Shown here: positions 28,071-37,450 of the stretch, piece by piece | How the letters are laid out: every line of letters begins with the position of its first letter | How positions within the stretch are numbered: position 1 is the first letter of the stretch | Position numbers and translations under genes: made by a program | Origin: JALZKA01 sp963717635 | Lineage (GTDB): Bacteria > Actinomycetota > Thermoleophilia > Solirubrobacterales > 70-9 | Reading direction: 5' to 3' | DNA: 64,000 bases | NCBI GenBank assembly: GCA_963717635.1 | Contig: OY970347.1 | Coordinates: 1,550,001 to 1,614,000 of the forward strand | Notes under the pieces: generated by a model | What the model saw: the letters and a program-made list of their open reading frames with translations, nothing else | Database searches by the model: none | Told to the model about the DNA's origin: nothing

Positions 28071-29445
28071 CCTCGCCGCCGTCGGCGCGGCCCTTGGTCT
28101 CCCGCATCACGTAGCCCACGATCGGCCCGATCGCCTGGCCGACGCCCTCCTTGACCTTCTCGGCCTCGGCGGGATGTGCCTCGATCGCAGCGGCGACGAT
28201 CGCCTCGAGCTGACCGGAGTCGGAGACCCTGCCGAGGCCTTCGCGCTCGACGATCTCCGCCGGGTCGCCGCCCTCGGCGACGAGCTTCGCGAGCACGTCG
28301 CGGCCCGCCTGGTTGGTGACCTTGCCCCGTTCTACCATGGCGACCAGCTCCGCCAGCGAGCCGGGGGCGACGTCGCGAGCGGTCGGCTCGCCGGTGACCC
28401 AGTTGGCAAGCGCGGCCGGGCTGGCGTCGCCCGCGGAGAGCGCGCTCTCGAAGAAATCGCCGAGCTCTCCGTCGTAGGAGAGCTGGCGCGCCTGGGCGGA
28501 CGGCAGCGCGAGCTCATCGGCGTAGCGTCGTTCGCGCGCGGCCGGCAGCTCCGGCAGCGCCGCGCGCGCCTCGGTGAGCATCTCCTCAGTGGGCGCCAGC
28601 GGCACCAGATCCGGCTCGGGGAAGTAGCGGTAGTCGTGCGCTTCCTCCTTCGAACGCAGCGAGGTGAGCGCGCCGCTCCGGGGGTCGAAGTGGAGCGTCT
28701 CCTGGCTCACCCCCTCCCCACTCTCTACCAACTCCAGCTGGCGCGCCAACTCGGCCTCGATCCCACGCTCGATGAACCGAAAGCTGTTCATGTTCTTGAG
28801 CTCGGTCTTGACGCCGAGCTCCTCGGAGCCCGCGGGGCGGATCGAGACGTTCGCGTCGCAGCGCAGGCTGCCCTCCTCCATGTTCACGTCGGAGGCGCCG
28901 ATCGCCTTGATCGTCGTCCTCAGCAGCTGGAGCCACTCCCGGGCGGCTGCCGGATCCCGCAAATCGGGCTCGGTGACGATCTCGACCAATGGGGTCCCGC
29001 CCCGGTTGAAATCGACGAGCGAGGCGCCGGAGCCGTGGATACGGCCCGACTCGCCGACGTGCACCAGCTTCGCGGCGTCCTCCTCGAGGTGGACCCGGTG
29101 GATCCGGATGTCGCCCAGGTGCCCATCCGTCGCAAGCGGAATGTCGTACTGGCTGATCTGGTAGGCCTTCGGATTGTCGGGATAGAAGTAGTTCTTGCGG
29201 TGGAAGATCGACCGCGGCGCGATCTCGCAGCCGAGCGCGAGGCCGATCTGGAGCCCGTACCGGACCGCTTGCTCGTTGATCACCGGCAGGCTCCCTGGGT
29301 GCGCCAGGCAGACCGGGCAGGTGTGGAGGTTGGGCTCGTCGCCGAACGAGAGCTCGCAGCCGCAGAACATCTTCGTCCTGGTCGAGAGCTGGACGTGGAT
29401 CTCGAGGCCGATCACCGCCTCGTGGGAGTCCGGAAGCACGGTCAT
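28036..29445 (-). CDS. gatB: Aspartyl/glutamyl-tRNA amidotransferase subunit B
   Basis: GatB activates the mischarged Glu- or Asp-tRNA and binds the tRNA in GatCAB. The 469 residues show VIGLEIHVQLSTRTKMFCGC, CPVCLAHPGSLPVIN, RKNYFYPDNPKAYQISQYD, the central NMEEGSLRCDANVSIRP and a C-terminal YqeY-like helical tail. ATG at 29445 overlaps the gatA stop (ATGA). Confidence 0.97.
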   Translation of the reverse strand: MTVLPDSHEAVIGLEIHVQLSTRTKMFCGCELSFGDEPNLHTCPVCLAHPGSLPVINEQAVRYGLQIGLALGCEIAPRSIFHRKNYFYPDNPKAYQISQYDIPLATDGHLGDIRIHRVHLEEDAAKLVHVGESGRIHGSGASLVDFNRGGTPLVEIVTEPDLRDPAAAREWLQLLRTTIKAIGASDVNMEEGSLRCDANVSIRPAGSEELGVKTELKNMNSFRFIERGIEAELARQLELVESGEGVSQETLHFDPRSGALTSLRSKEEAHDYRYFPEPDLVPLAPTEEMLTEARAALPELPAARERRYADELALPSAQARQLSYDGELGDFFESALSAGDASPAALANWVTGEPTARDVAPGSLAELVAMVERGKVTNQAGRDVLAKLVAEGGDPAEIVEREGLGRVSDSGQLEAIVAAAIEAHPAEAEKVKEGVGQAIGPIVGYVMRETKGRADGGEVTKLIRAKLGL

Positions 29446-30881
29446 CCGCCGGGCCTCGCTGCGAAGCCGATCCGCTGTTCGAGCGCGTAGGCAGCATCGA
29501 GCATCCCCGACTCCGAGAACGCGGGACCCGTGATCTGAAAGCCGACCGGCAGCTTCGGGCCGCCCCCGGCCGGCTCCGCCAGGCCCGCTGGAATCGAGAT
29601 CGCGGGGATCCCGGCCAGCGGCATCGGCACCGTGCAGTAGTCGTTCATGTACATCGCGAGCGGGTCGGCGGTCTTCGCGCCGAGCTCGAACGCGACCGTG
29701 GGCGAGGTCGGCGTGACGAGGAAGTCGAAGCGCTCAAAGGCGGAGGCGAAGTCCTGAGCGATCCGGGTCCGGACCTTCTGCGCCTGGCCGTAGTAGGCCT
29801 CGTAGTAGCCCGAGGAGAGGGCGTAGGTGCCCAGCATGATCCGGCGCTTCACCTCGGCGCCAAAGCCGTGCGCGCGGGTGCGTTCGTACATACCGAGCAG
29901 GTCGTCGGGCTCGGGGTCGCGAGCTCCGTAGCGGACGCCGTCGTAGCGGGCGAGGTTGGCCGAAGCCTCCGCCGGGGCGATCACGTAGTAGGCCGAGATC
30001 CCGTTCGGCGAGCTCGGCAGCTCGCATTCGTCGAGCTCGCCGCCCAGCTCCTCGATCAGCTTCAGCGTTGCCTCGAAGCTGGCGGTGACGCCGGGCTCGA
30101 TGCCTTCGGCCTCGGCCGCCAGCTCGCGCGGGATCCCGAACCGGAGCCCGCTCAGGTCCTCGCGGGACGGCAGCTCCACCCCGCCCTCGATCCCGACCGA
30201 GGTGGAGTCGCTCGGGTCGCTGCCCTGCATGGTCCGCAGGAGCAGCGCAGCGTCGGTGACGTCCCTGGTGAGCGGACCGCATTGGTCCAGCGACGACGCG
30301 AACGCGATCATCCCGTAGCGCGAGATCGCGCCGTAGGTCGGTTTCATGCCGACGATCCCGCAGAGCGCCGCGGGTTGCCGGATCGAGCCGCCCGTGTCGG
30401 TGCCGATCGCCCACGGCGCCAGGCGGCCGGCGACGACCGCGGCGGAGCCGCCCGACGATCCGCCCGGCACCCGCGTGCGGTCCCAGGGGTTCAGGACCGG
30501 CCCGTAGGCAGAGTTCTCGTTCGAAGAGCCCATCGCGAACTCGTCCATGTTGGTCTTGCCGAGCACCCGCGCCCCGGCCTCCGCGAGCCGGGCCACCGCG
30601 GTGGCGGTGTAGGGAGGCTTGTAGCCCTCGAGGATGCGCGAGCCGGCCGTCGTCGGAATCCCCTCGGTGCAGAAGATGTCCTTGATCGCCAGAGGAAGGC
30701 CGCGCAGCGCTTCCCCTCCACTGCCACCCCCGCCGGGCTCCGCCCGCCAAAGGAACGCGTTCAGGTCGTCGCTGGCCGCGGCCGCAGCGTACGCGTCGAA
30801 GTACTCGTCCGAGCCGAGCTCGCCCTCCTCGATGCGGCTCAGCGCCTGCGCCGCCGTGAGCTCGAGCAGCTCGTCGCTCAC
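29442..30881 (-). CDS. gatA: Aspartyl/glutamyl-tRNA amidotransferase subunit A
   Basis: GatA is the glutaminase of GatCAB. The 479-residue amidase-signature protein has the catalytic lysine in GLPLAIKDIFCTEGIPTTAG, the cis-serine and nucleophilic serine in VPGGSSGGSAAVVAG and TDTGGSIRQPAALCG. GTG at 30881 overlaps the gatC stop (GTGA). With gltX nearby this implies the indirect route to Gln-tRNA and possibly Asn-tRNA. Confidence 0.97.
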   Translation of the reverse strand: MSDELLELTAAQALSRIEEGELGSDEYFDAYAAAAASDDLNAFLWRAEPGGGGSGGEALRGLPLAIKDIFCTEGIPTTAGSRILEGYKPPYTATAVARLAEAGARVLGKTNMDEFAMGSSNENSAYGPVLNPWDRTRVPGGSSGGSAAVVAGRLAPWAIGTDTGGSIRQPAALCGIVGMKPTYGAISRYGMIAFASSLDQCGPLTRDVTDAALLLRTMQGSDPSDSTSVGIEGGVELPSREDLSGLRFGIPRELAAEAEGIEPGVTASFEATLKLIEELGGELDECELPSSPNGISAYYVIAPAEASANLARYDGVRYGARDPEPDDLLGMYERTRAHGFGAEVKRRIMLGTYALSSGYYEAYYGQAQKVRTRIAQDFASAFERFDFLVTPTSPTVAFELGAKTADPLAMYMNDYCTVPMPLAGIPAISIPAGLAEPAGGGPKLPVGFQITGPAFSESGMLDAAYALEQRIGFAARPGG

Positions 30882-31165
30882 GAAGGGCCCGGAGACGGGA
30901 CGCGAAACGCGCCCTCGGCGGGGTCAGGAGCCTGCTCCAGAGCTCGCTCGCGAGGCAGGCTGGGCGCCGGCACGTCGGCGCGCCAAACGTTCTCCAAGGC
31001 GACGACGTGGGTCGTCGGCTCGACGTCCTCGAGGTCGAGCGTGGAGATCCTGTCGACGTGCTCGAGGATCCCGGAGAGCTCCGAGGCCATCCGCTCGACC
31101 TCGTCCTCGGATAGCTCGAGGCGGGCGAGACGGGCGACGTGCAGGACCTGTTCGCGGTCGATCAT
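30878..31165 (-). CDS. gatC: Aspartyl/glutamyl-tRNA amidotransferase subunit C
   Basis: A 95-residue scaffold subunit of GatCAB. It shows the typical VLHVARLARLELSEDEVERM start, the ILEHVDRISTLDLEDVEPTT middle and a C-terminal VWRADVPAPSL segment. It is first in the gatC-gatA-gatB operon, with 4-base overlaps throughout, and diverges from a small membrane-protein gene 15 bases away. Confidence 0.95.
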   Translation of the reverse strand: MIDREQVLHVARLARLELSEDEVERMASELSGILEHVDRISTLDLEDVEPTTHVVALENVWRADVPAPSLPRERALEQAPDPAEGAFRVPSPGPS

Positions 31166-31180
31166 GGCGCTGATACTAGG

Positions 31181-31636
31181 ATGCGCACGCTGATGACGGG
31201 GGAAGCCGCCGAGCGCTTCGTGGTTTGGAACCTGCGCCTGCTGGCGGCGAGCTTCGCGCTCGTCGGGCTGCTGTTCATCGTCACGCCCGACGGCGTGCTC
31301 GGCACCCTCGACGACCTCGGCGACGCGTTCGGCGACTTCTCGCCCGCCCCCGAGACTGCCGAGCAGCTCTGGCTGGCGCTCGGGTTCGCCTACATGACCG
31401 TGATCACCGGCATCTGCCTGGTGGTCCAGGCCGACGTCGTTCGCTACCGGCCGCTGCTGCTCGTGCTGGCCGCGGGCAAGGCGGCGAGCTCGCTGGCGGC
31501 GCTGGGCTTCTACCTGTTCGACGACGACGTCTTCGCCTACCTCCTCAACTTCCTGGTCGACGGGTTCCTGGTCGGCGTGGCGCTGCTGCTCTGGTCTCTG
31601 GCGGGCCGGGTGCAGGGGTCGGCGGCGCCGACCTGA
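31181..31636 (+). CDS. Membrane protein, unknown
   Basis: About 151 residues with four hydrophobic segments (about residues 18-38, 66-86, 93-110 and 118-142) and acidic loops. No family is recognised. A -10-like GATACT lies at 31172-31177; ATG at 31181 is chosen, though ATG at 31193 would fit that promoter better. The stop lies 60 bases before the GMC oxidoreductase start, so both may be one transcript. Confidence 0.7.
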   Translation: MRTLMTGEAAERFVVWNLRLLAASFALVGLLFIVTPDGVLGTLDDLGDAFGDFSPAPETAEQLWLALGFAYMTVITGICLVVQADVVRYRPLLLVLAAGKAASSLAALGFYLFDDDVFAYLLNFLVDGFLVGVALLLWSLAGRVQGSAAPT

Positions 31637-31696
31637 AGGCGCTCGCCGGGGCTTCGCGCAGCCGAGCTTCGGACGCTGCGCGCGGTCGCCGAGGCG

Positions 31697-33562
31697 ATGG
31701 CCCCGGGGGCCGCGGGGATGCCTGCCGCCGCTGGACCCGACGGAGGGCCGCCCGGCGCCGTTGACGTCGCGGGGCCCCTCGCGCGCTACCTGGAGGGGCT
31801 ACCGGCGCGCCGGGTTCGACTGGTCGGGCTTGCCCTCCGGGCGTTCGAGTGGTCGCCGTTTCCGTGGCGATTCAGCCGCTCGAGCCTGGCGGCGCGCCAG
31901 GATTTCCTGCGGCGGATGGACGCGTCCAGCTCCTGGATCCGCCAGGACCTGTTGCTGCTGCTCAAGGTCCTCACGGGCAGCGGCTACGCCAACGATCCCC
32001 GGGTACGTGCGGCCGTCGGCACGACGGCCGGATGTGAGGTTGTCGGTGAGCCGCACCCCGCGGCTGAGCCGCTTGGGGACCTCGAGCCCGTAGGAGATGG
32101 CGAGGACTGCGACTACGTGATCGTCGGATCCGGCGCCGGAGGCGCGGTGGCCGCGACCGTGCTGGCCGAGGCCGGGCTCGATGTGCTCGTCCTCGAAGCG
32201 GGCCCGTACATGGACCGGCGCACCTATCCCGAGGAGCCGCTGGCCGCGCTCTCCTCGCTGTACCGCGACGGCGGTCTGACGGTCGCCGAGGGCCTGCCGG
32301 CGATCCCGACCCCCGTCGGCCGCGCGGTCGGCGGGACCACGGTGATCAACTCCGGCACCTGCTTCCGCGCCCCGGACGAGGTGCTGGCACGCTGGCGCTC
32401 CGACGCCGGCATCGACTGGGTCAGCGAGCTTGACCCCGAGTACGCCGAAGCCGAGGAGATGCTGCGCGTCAAGCCGGTGGACCCCGAGACGATGGGCCGC
32501 AACGGCCAGCTCCTGCTGGAGGGCGCCGAGGCGCTGGGCGTCTCGCACCATCCGCTGCAGCGAAACGCCGGCCGCTGTGTGACCTGCAGCTCGTGCCCCT
32601 ACGGCTGCCGGCTCGACGCGAAGCAGGCGATGCACGTCTCCTATCTGCCGCGTGCGGTGGCTGCAGGCGCGAGGGTCCGCGCCGGAGTCGAGGCTCGCCG
32701 GCTGCTGCTCGAAGGAGATCGCGCGACCGGGGTCGAGTGTCGGGCCGGAGTCGCCCACCGCAACGGCGCGGCGTCGCGGCCGTACCGGGTCAACGCCCGC
32801 CGCGGGGTGATCGTTGCCGGTGGAGCGTTCGGAACTCCGGAGCTGCTGCTGCGCTCGGGGGTGCGCTCGGAAAGCGGCGAGCTCGGCCGGAACCTTAGGA
32901 TTCATCCGGCCTGCTGGGTCGGCGCCCGCTTCGCCGAGGAGGTGCGCGGCTGGGACGGCGTCATGCAGAGCTACGCCGTGGACGAATGGCAGGAGCATGG
33001 GTTGCTGCTGGAAGCCACCTTCACGCCCCTGGCGTTCGGCGGCCAGTGGATGCCCGGCACCGGCACCGAGCACCAGGAGCGCCTGGCCTCCTACGGCCAC
33101 GTCGCGTCCACCGGGGTCCACCTGTCCGACAAATCAAAGGGCCGCGTCGGCCTCGCCCGCGACGGCTCGCTGCGAATCACCTACCGGCTGATCCGCGAGG
33201 ACGCCCGCAAGCTCAGCTTCGGGATCGCCCGGGCCGCCGAGCTCTTCTACGCGGCCGGTGCCCGTGAGGTCTATCCGCAGCTCGGTGGCCTGCCGGTGCT
33301 GCCCCGCAACCGGATCGGGGAGCTCGACGCCTCGCCCCCGCCCGCACGCCGGCTGCGCCTCGAGGCCTTTCACCCGCTTGGGACGGCGCGGATGGACGCG
33401 GACCCGGCGTTCGGGGTGGTCGATCCCACCGGCGCCGTCCACGGCTACCGCGACCTCTACGTGGCCGACGGCAGCGTGTTCTGCAGCTCGATCGGGGTCA
33501 ACCCGATGATGACCATCATCGCGATGGCGGCTCGGGTAGCGCGGGGGCTGGCGGACCGCTAG
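31697..33562 (+). CDS. GMC-family oxidoreductase (long-chain alcohol oxidase type)
   Basis: A 621-residue FAD enzyme. After about 135 residues of helical N-terminal region comes the FAD site YVIVGSGAGGAVAATVLAEA, then RAVGGTTVINSGTCFR, a cysteine cluster GRCVTCSSCPYGCRLDAKQA, and the C-terminal GMC signature (FHPLGTARM and GVNPMMTIIAMAARVARGLA). The Cys cluster and the long N-terminus are usual in the fatty-alcohol-oxidase branch. In-frame codons just upstream of the ATG read ELRTLRAVAEA, which looks like part of the protein, but no standard start precedes them. The natural electron acceptor is unknown. Confidence 0.9.
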   Translation: MAPGAAGMPAAAGPDGGPPGAVDVAGPLARYLEGLPARRVRLVGLALRAFEWSPFPWRFSRSSLAARQDFLRRMDASSSWIRQDLLLLLKVLTGSGYANDPRVRAAVGTTAGCEVVGEPHPAAEPLGDLEPVGDGEDCDYVIVGSGAGGAVAATVLAEAGLDVLVLEAGPYMDRRTYPEEPLAALSSLYRDGGLTVAEGLPAIPTPVGRAVGGTTVINSGTCFRAPDEVLARWRSDAGIDWVSELDPEYAEAEEMLRVKPVDPETMGRNGQLLLEGAEALGVSHHPLQRNAGRCVTCSSCPYGCRLDAKQAMHVSYLPRAVAAGARVRAGVEARRLLLEGDRATGVECRAGVAHRNGAASRPYRVNARRGVIVAGGAFGTPELLLRSGVRSESGELGRNLRIHPACWVGARFAEEVRGWDGVMQSYAVDEWQEHGLLLEATFTPLAFGGQWMPGTGTEHQERLASYGHVASTGVHLSDKSKGRVGLARDGSLRITYRLIREDARKLSFGIARAAELFYAAGAREVYPQLGGLPVLPRNRIGELDASPPPARRLRLEAFHPLGTARMDADPAFGVVDPTGAVHGYRDLYVADGSVFCSSIGVNPMMTIIAMAARVARGLADR

Positions 33563-33573
33563 GCGCGAACGCG

Positions 33574-33601
33574 AGAGCGGCCGCCCGGAGGCGGCCGCTC
33601 T
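33574..33601. terminator. Strong convergent hairpin terminator
   Basis: AGAGCGGCCGCC and GGCGGCCGCTCT form a perfect 12-bp stem around a CGGA tetraloop, 12 bases after the GMC stop and 21 bases from the stop of the convergent gene. It probably ends transcription both ways. Confidence 0.8.
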
Positions 33602-33621
33602 GGCTAGGAATGTTCGGCGTC

Positions 33622-34158
33622 CTACGCCGCGGGACCCGCGGGCGGGGGCGGAGGAGGATCAGCCGGAGGAGGCGGAGGCGGTGCGTCGCCGCCGCCACCC
33701 AGGCGGTCGGCCTGACCGCCGAATGACGTGCCCTCCTCCTGCATCGCCGTCCAGCCGCCGTATGCGACGCCGGCTGATGCGATCAGGCCGAGGAAGACAC
33801 CGATCGAACGGCCGACGTCGAAGTCCTCTCCGAACGCGTCGCCGATGCCGAAATCGGGCGGGCTGATGATCCGGAACGCCACCAGCAGCACGGCGAGCCC
33901 GCCGAGTCCTGCGGCCAGCGCGCTCAGCGCAATCGGCATGTCCACCTGGGACTGCGTCGCGGCCATCACCGCGAGGCCGATGCCGGCCAGTGCCGCCAAG
34001 AGCAGGACGAAGCGGATCAGCTCCATCGTGTCCCAGGCGTTACCGCCAGCCTCAAAAGCACCTTCGCCGTAACTGAACCAGTCGAAGATGAACATGATCA
34101 GGAGCAACGCGACGCCTGAGGCGCCTGCGATCTTCTCGCCGGTCCGAAGATTTTCCAT
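33622..34158 (-). CDS. Four-helix membrane protein with proline-rich tail
   Basis: A 178-residue protein. Hydrophobic segments lie at about residues 12-27, 46-68, 74-96 and 116-134. The C-terminus is cytoplasmic or exposed and consists of glycine/proline runs (DAPPPPPPADPPPPPPAGPA). ATG at 34158 is preceded by AGGAG. No family is identified; such tails often bind other proteins. It lies 53 bases downstream of folD on the same strand. Confidence 0.8.
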   Translation of the reverse strand: MENLRTGEKIAGASGVALLLIMFIFDWFSYGEGAFEAGGNAWDTMELIRFVLLLAALAGIGLAVMAATQSQVDMPIALSALAAGLGGLAVLLVAFRIISPPDFGIGDAFGEDFDVGRSIGVFLGLIASAGVAYGGWTAMQEEGTSFGGQADRLGGGGDAPPPPPPADPPPPPPAGPAA

Positions 34159-34211
34159 GTGGTTTCTCCTACCTCCTGGAGATTGTGCGACCGGGAATGG
34201 TCTGGACGACC

Positions 34212-35090
34212 CTATACGGCTCGCGCGGCGGAATCCCTGCGTCGGGCGCGCGCGGCCAACAGCGTGTTGCGAAGCAGCATCGCAATCGTCATCGGGCCCA
34301 CACCCCCAGGCACGGGTGTGATCGCTCCGGCCCGCGCGGCAGCGGCCTCGAAATCCACGTCCCCGACGAGCCCCTCGTCGGTGCGGTTGATGCCGACGTC
34401 GATGACCGCCGCCCCCGGCTTCACCCAGTCGCCCGCGATCATCCGCGGCGAGCCGACGGCGGCGACGAGGATGTCCGCCCGCGCGCAAACCGCTCCCAGG
34501 TCCCGCGTGCGCGAGTGGCAGACGGTGACCGTGGCGCTCGCATTGGTCAGCAGCGCCGCCAGCGGCCGGCCGACCAGGATCGACCGTCCGACGATCACCG
34601 CCTCGGCGCCCTCGATCTCGACGCCGACCGTGTACAGCAGCTCCATGACCCCCCGGGGCGTACAGGGCACCAACCCCGACCTTCCCTGGGCCAGCAACCC
34701 CGCGCTGGTCGCCGTGAGGCCGTCGACGTCCTTGCCGGGGTCGATCGCGGCGATCACCGCGTCCTGATCGGTCTGGTCGGGCAGCGGAATCTGGACCAGG
34801 ATCCCGTCAACCGTGTCGTCCGCGTTCAGCTCGGCGACGAGGTCCAGCAGCTCGTCCTTCGGTGTGGCCTCGCCGAGGCCGTGGTGGATCGAGCGGATGC
34901 CGACCTCCTCGCAGGCGCGGATCTTGTTCCCGACGTACACCCGGGATGCGGCGTCCTCTCCGACCAGCACCGTCGCAAGCCCTGGAGCGTGGCCGCGAGC
35001 GGCGGTGAACTCCGATACCTCGGTCGCGACGCCGGCGCGAACCTCGGCGGCGACCGCCTTGCCGTCGATCACCCGAGCCGCGATCGTCAG
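34212..35090 (-). CDS. folD: Methylenetetrahydrofolate dehydrogenase/cyclohydrolase, probable CTG start
   Basis: FolD interconverts methylene-, methenyl- and formyl-tetrahydrofolate. Motifs: the Tyr/Lys pair in RVYVGNKIRACEEVGI, VQIPLPDQTD, IDPGKDVDG, EAVIVGRSILVGRP and TPVPGGVGPMTIAMLL. GTG at 35072 would start at VIDGK, which is unusually short for the family. CTG at 35090 adds MTIAAR, matches relatives, and overlaps the pcrA stop as CTGA, the same arrangement as ilvN-menF. No ATG, GTG or TTG lies between. Confidence 0.93.
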   Translation of the reverse strand: MTIAARVIDGKAVAAEVRAGVATEVSEFTAARGHAPGLATVLVGEDAASRVYVGNKIRACEEVGIRSIHHGLGEATPKDELLDLVAELNADDTVDGILVQIPLPDQTDQDAVIAAIDPGKDVDGLTATSAGLLAQGRSGLVPCTPRGVMELLYTVGVEIEGAEAVIVGRSILVGRPLAALLTNASATVTVCHSRTRDLGAVCARADILVAAVGSPRMIAGDWVKPGAAVIDVGINRTDEGLVGDVDFEAAAARAGAITPVPGGVGPMTIAMLLRNTLLAARARRRDSAARAV

Positions 35091-37351
35091 CTCGCCTTCT
35101 TCAGCGGCGCGTAGTCGGCCATCAGCTTGCGCTCGGAGCCCTCGGATGCGAAGCGGACCACGATCACGGACCCCGGCTCGACCGAGGTCACGACACCCTC
35201 GCCGAAGCTCGCGTGGACGACGTCGTCGCCGATCCGGAACTCGACCTCGGGCTCCAGGGGCTGCTTGGGGTCTGGCGCGGTGAACCCGCCGCCACCGCCG
35301 AAGCCGCGGTCACGCCCGCCGCCGAGGCTGGGGCCCGATTGCCACCCGGTCCGAATCGCCATCGCCCTGTGATCCACCAGGTCCTCGGGCACCTCGCGCA
35401 GGAAGCGCGAGGGCAGGTTCCAGCCGCCGGTGCCGTGCAGCATGCGACGGCGCGCACAGCTCATGTAGAGGCGCTTGCGCGCCCTGGTGACGCCGACGTA
35501 GGCCAGGCGGCGCTCCTCCTCAAGGTTGCCCTCCTCGACCGAGCGCGAGTGCGGGAAGACCCCCTCCTCGCACCCAATCATGAACACGGCGTCGTACTCG
35601 AGGCCCTTGGCGTTGTGCAGGGTCATCAGGGTGATCAGGCTCTCGGTGTCGCGGATCGCGTCCTGATCCGTGTAGAGCGAGATTCGGGCCAAGAATTCCT
35701 CCAGCGGGGTGTCCTGCGACGGGCCCTCGACGGCGCGGTTGGCGTCGAACTCCTGCGCGACGCCGACCAGCTCCTGGAGGTTCTCGACCCGGCCCTCGGC
35801 CTCGAGCGTCCGCTCGGCCTCCAGAGCCTCCAGGTATCCGGAGTCGTGGAGCACCGATTCCAGCAGCTTCGCCACCGAGTCGCCCTCGGCGCGCTCGCGA
35901 AGGCCGGCCATGATCGCGGCGAAGCGTGAGAGCGCCTTGACCGCCGCGGCGCCAAGGCCGGGAACCGACTGCGGGCGGGCCATCACGTCCCAGATGTCCT
36001 CGCCGGTGGTGTTCGCGTGCGAGAGGACCCGGGCCTGGGTCTGCTGGCCGATCCCGCGCCGGGGCGAGTTCACGACCCGGCCGAACGAGATCCCGTCGGC
36101 GGGATTCGCGAGCAGCTGGAGATAGGCGACGGCATCCTTGATCTCGGCCCGCTCGTAGAACTTGGTGCCGCCGATCACCTGGTAGGGCATCTCGTAGCGG
36201 ACCAGCGTGTCCTCGAGCACCCGGCTCTGGGCATTCATCCGGTAGAAGACAGCGACGTCTGAGCGGGCGTAGCCCTCGTCGGTCACCAGCCGCTCGATCT
36301 CGCCGGCGACGTAGCGGGCCTCGGCGTGCTCGTCGTCGAGCTCGGCGATCGTGACGAGATCGCCCTTGCCCTCGTCGGTCCAGAGGTGCTTTGGCTTTTG
36401 CCCCGTGTTGTTCGCGATCACGGCGTTCGCCGCCTCGAGGATCGTGCCAGTGGAGCGGTAGTTCTGCTCGAGCTTCACGACCTCGGCGTCCTCGAAGTCC
36501 TTGTCGAAGTCGAGGATGTTGCGAACGTCGGCCGCGCGGAACGAATAAACACTCTGCGCGTCGTCTCCGACGACCGTCAGGTTGCGCTGCTCACCCGCCA
36601 GGAGCTGCAGGAGCCGGTACTGCGCCTTGTTCGTGTCCTGATACTCGTCGACGAGGATCCAGCGGAAGGTGCGCTCGTAGCGCTCGCGGACGTCGGCGAA
36701 CAGCTCGAGCAGGTTGACGGTGCGGACCAGGAGGTCGTCAAAGTCCATCGCCGACGCCTCGACCATCCGGCGCTCGTATAGCGCGTAGGCGTCAGCCACC
36801 TGTTCCTCGAAGAACGAGCCCTGGCGCTCGGCGAAGTCGGTCGAGTCCTCGAGCCGGTTCTTGGCGCCCGAGATCGCCGCCCGGATCGACCGCGGGGTGA
36901 AGCGCTTCGGGTCGATGTCGCACTCGTCCATGCAGCGCTTCAGCATCCGCAGCGAGTCAGCCTCGTCGTAGATCGTGAACGAGCGCTTGTAGCCGAGCCG
37001 CTCGGCGTTGGCGCGCAGGATCCGGGCGCAGGCGGAGTGGAACGTCATCACCCACATCAGCTTCGAGACGCCGCCGACGAGTTGCTCGACGCGCTCGCGC
37101 ATCTCCTGCGCCGCCTTGTTGGTGAAGGTGATCGCGAGGATCTCGGGCGGGCGGGCCAGGCCCGTTGCGACCAGGTATGCGACGCGGCGGGTCAGCACCC
37201 TGGTCTTGCCGGAGCCGGCGCCGGCGATCACCAGCAGCGGCCCCTCGCCATGCTCGACCGCCATGCGCTGCGGCGGATTGAGATCGGCGAGCAGGCGCTC
37301 GATCTGATCGGCGCCGGGGCTGATCGGCGCGAGGGTCTCGGTATCGCTCAC
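35087..37351 (-). CDS. pcrA: UvrD/PcrA-type ATP-dependent DNA helicase
   Basis: A superfamily 1 3'-to-5' helicase for repair and replication. The roughly 754 residues contain motif I VIAGAGSGKTRVLTRRVAYL, ILAITFTNKAAQEMRERV, motif II LVDEYQDTNKAQYRLLQ, VVGDDAQSVYSFRAAD, LMTLHNAKGLEYDAVFMIGC and VGVTRARKRLYMS, and a C-terminal Gly-rich linker plus DVVHASFGEGVVTSVEPGSV of PcrA. GTG at 37351 is preferred because TATCCT ends eight bases upstream. Confidence 0.96.
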   Translation of the reverse strand: MSDTETLAPISPGADQIERLLADLNPPQRMAVEHGEGPLLVIAGAGSGKTRVLTRRVAYLVATGLARPPEILAITFTNKAAQEMRERVEQLVGGVSKLMWVMTFHSACARILRANAERLGYKRSFTIYDEADSLRMLKRCMDECDIDPKRFTPRSIRAAISGAKNRLEDSTDFAERQGSFFEEQVADAYALYERRMVEASAMDFDDLLVRTVNLLELFADVRERYERTFRWILVDEYQDTNKAQYRLLQLLAGEQRNLTVVGDDAQSVYSFRAADVRNILDFDKDFEDAEVVKLEQNYRSTGTILEAANAVIANNTGQKPKHLWTDEGKGDLVTIAELDDEHAEARYVAGEIERLVTDEGYARSDVAVFYRMNAQSRVLEDTLVRYEMPYQVIGGTKFYERAEIKDAVAYLQLLANPADGISFGRVVNSPRRGIGQQTQARVLSHANTTGEDIWDVMARPQSVPGLGAAAVKALSRFAAIMAGLRERAEGDSVAKLLESVLHDSGYLEALEAERTLEAEGRVENLQELVGVAQEFDANRAVEGPSQDTPLEEFLARISLYTDQDAIRDTESLITLMTLHNAKGLEYDAVFMIGCEEGVFPHSRSVEEGNLEEERRLAYVGVTRARKRLYMSCARRRMLHGTGGWNLPSRFLREVPEDLVDHRAMAIRTGWQSGPSLGGGRDRGFGGGGGFTAPDPKQPLEPEVEFRIGDDVVHASFGEGVVTSVEPGSVIVVRFASEGSERKLMADYAPLKKAS

Positions 37352-37395
37352 GACCACCGAGGATAGATCGAGCGTCGGCGTTGCACGACGAGAAT

Positions 37396-37445
37396 GGCGA
37401 ACGTCCCGGAAACCGGGCTGTACGGGGGTACGCGGGACGTTCGCC
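37396..37445 (-). terminator. Hairpin between cysE and pcrA
   Basis: Perfect 13-bp arms GGCGAACGTCCCG and CGGGACGTTCGCC enclose 24 bases that hold a second small CCCGG/CCGGG hairpin. It begins 5 bases after the cysE stop, so it probably ends the cysK-cysE message. Confidence 0.65.
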
Positions 37446-37450
37446 CTTGG

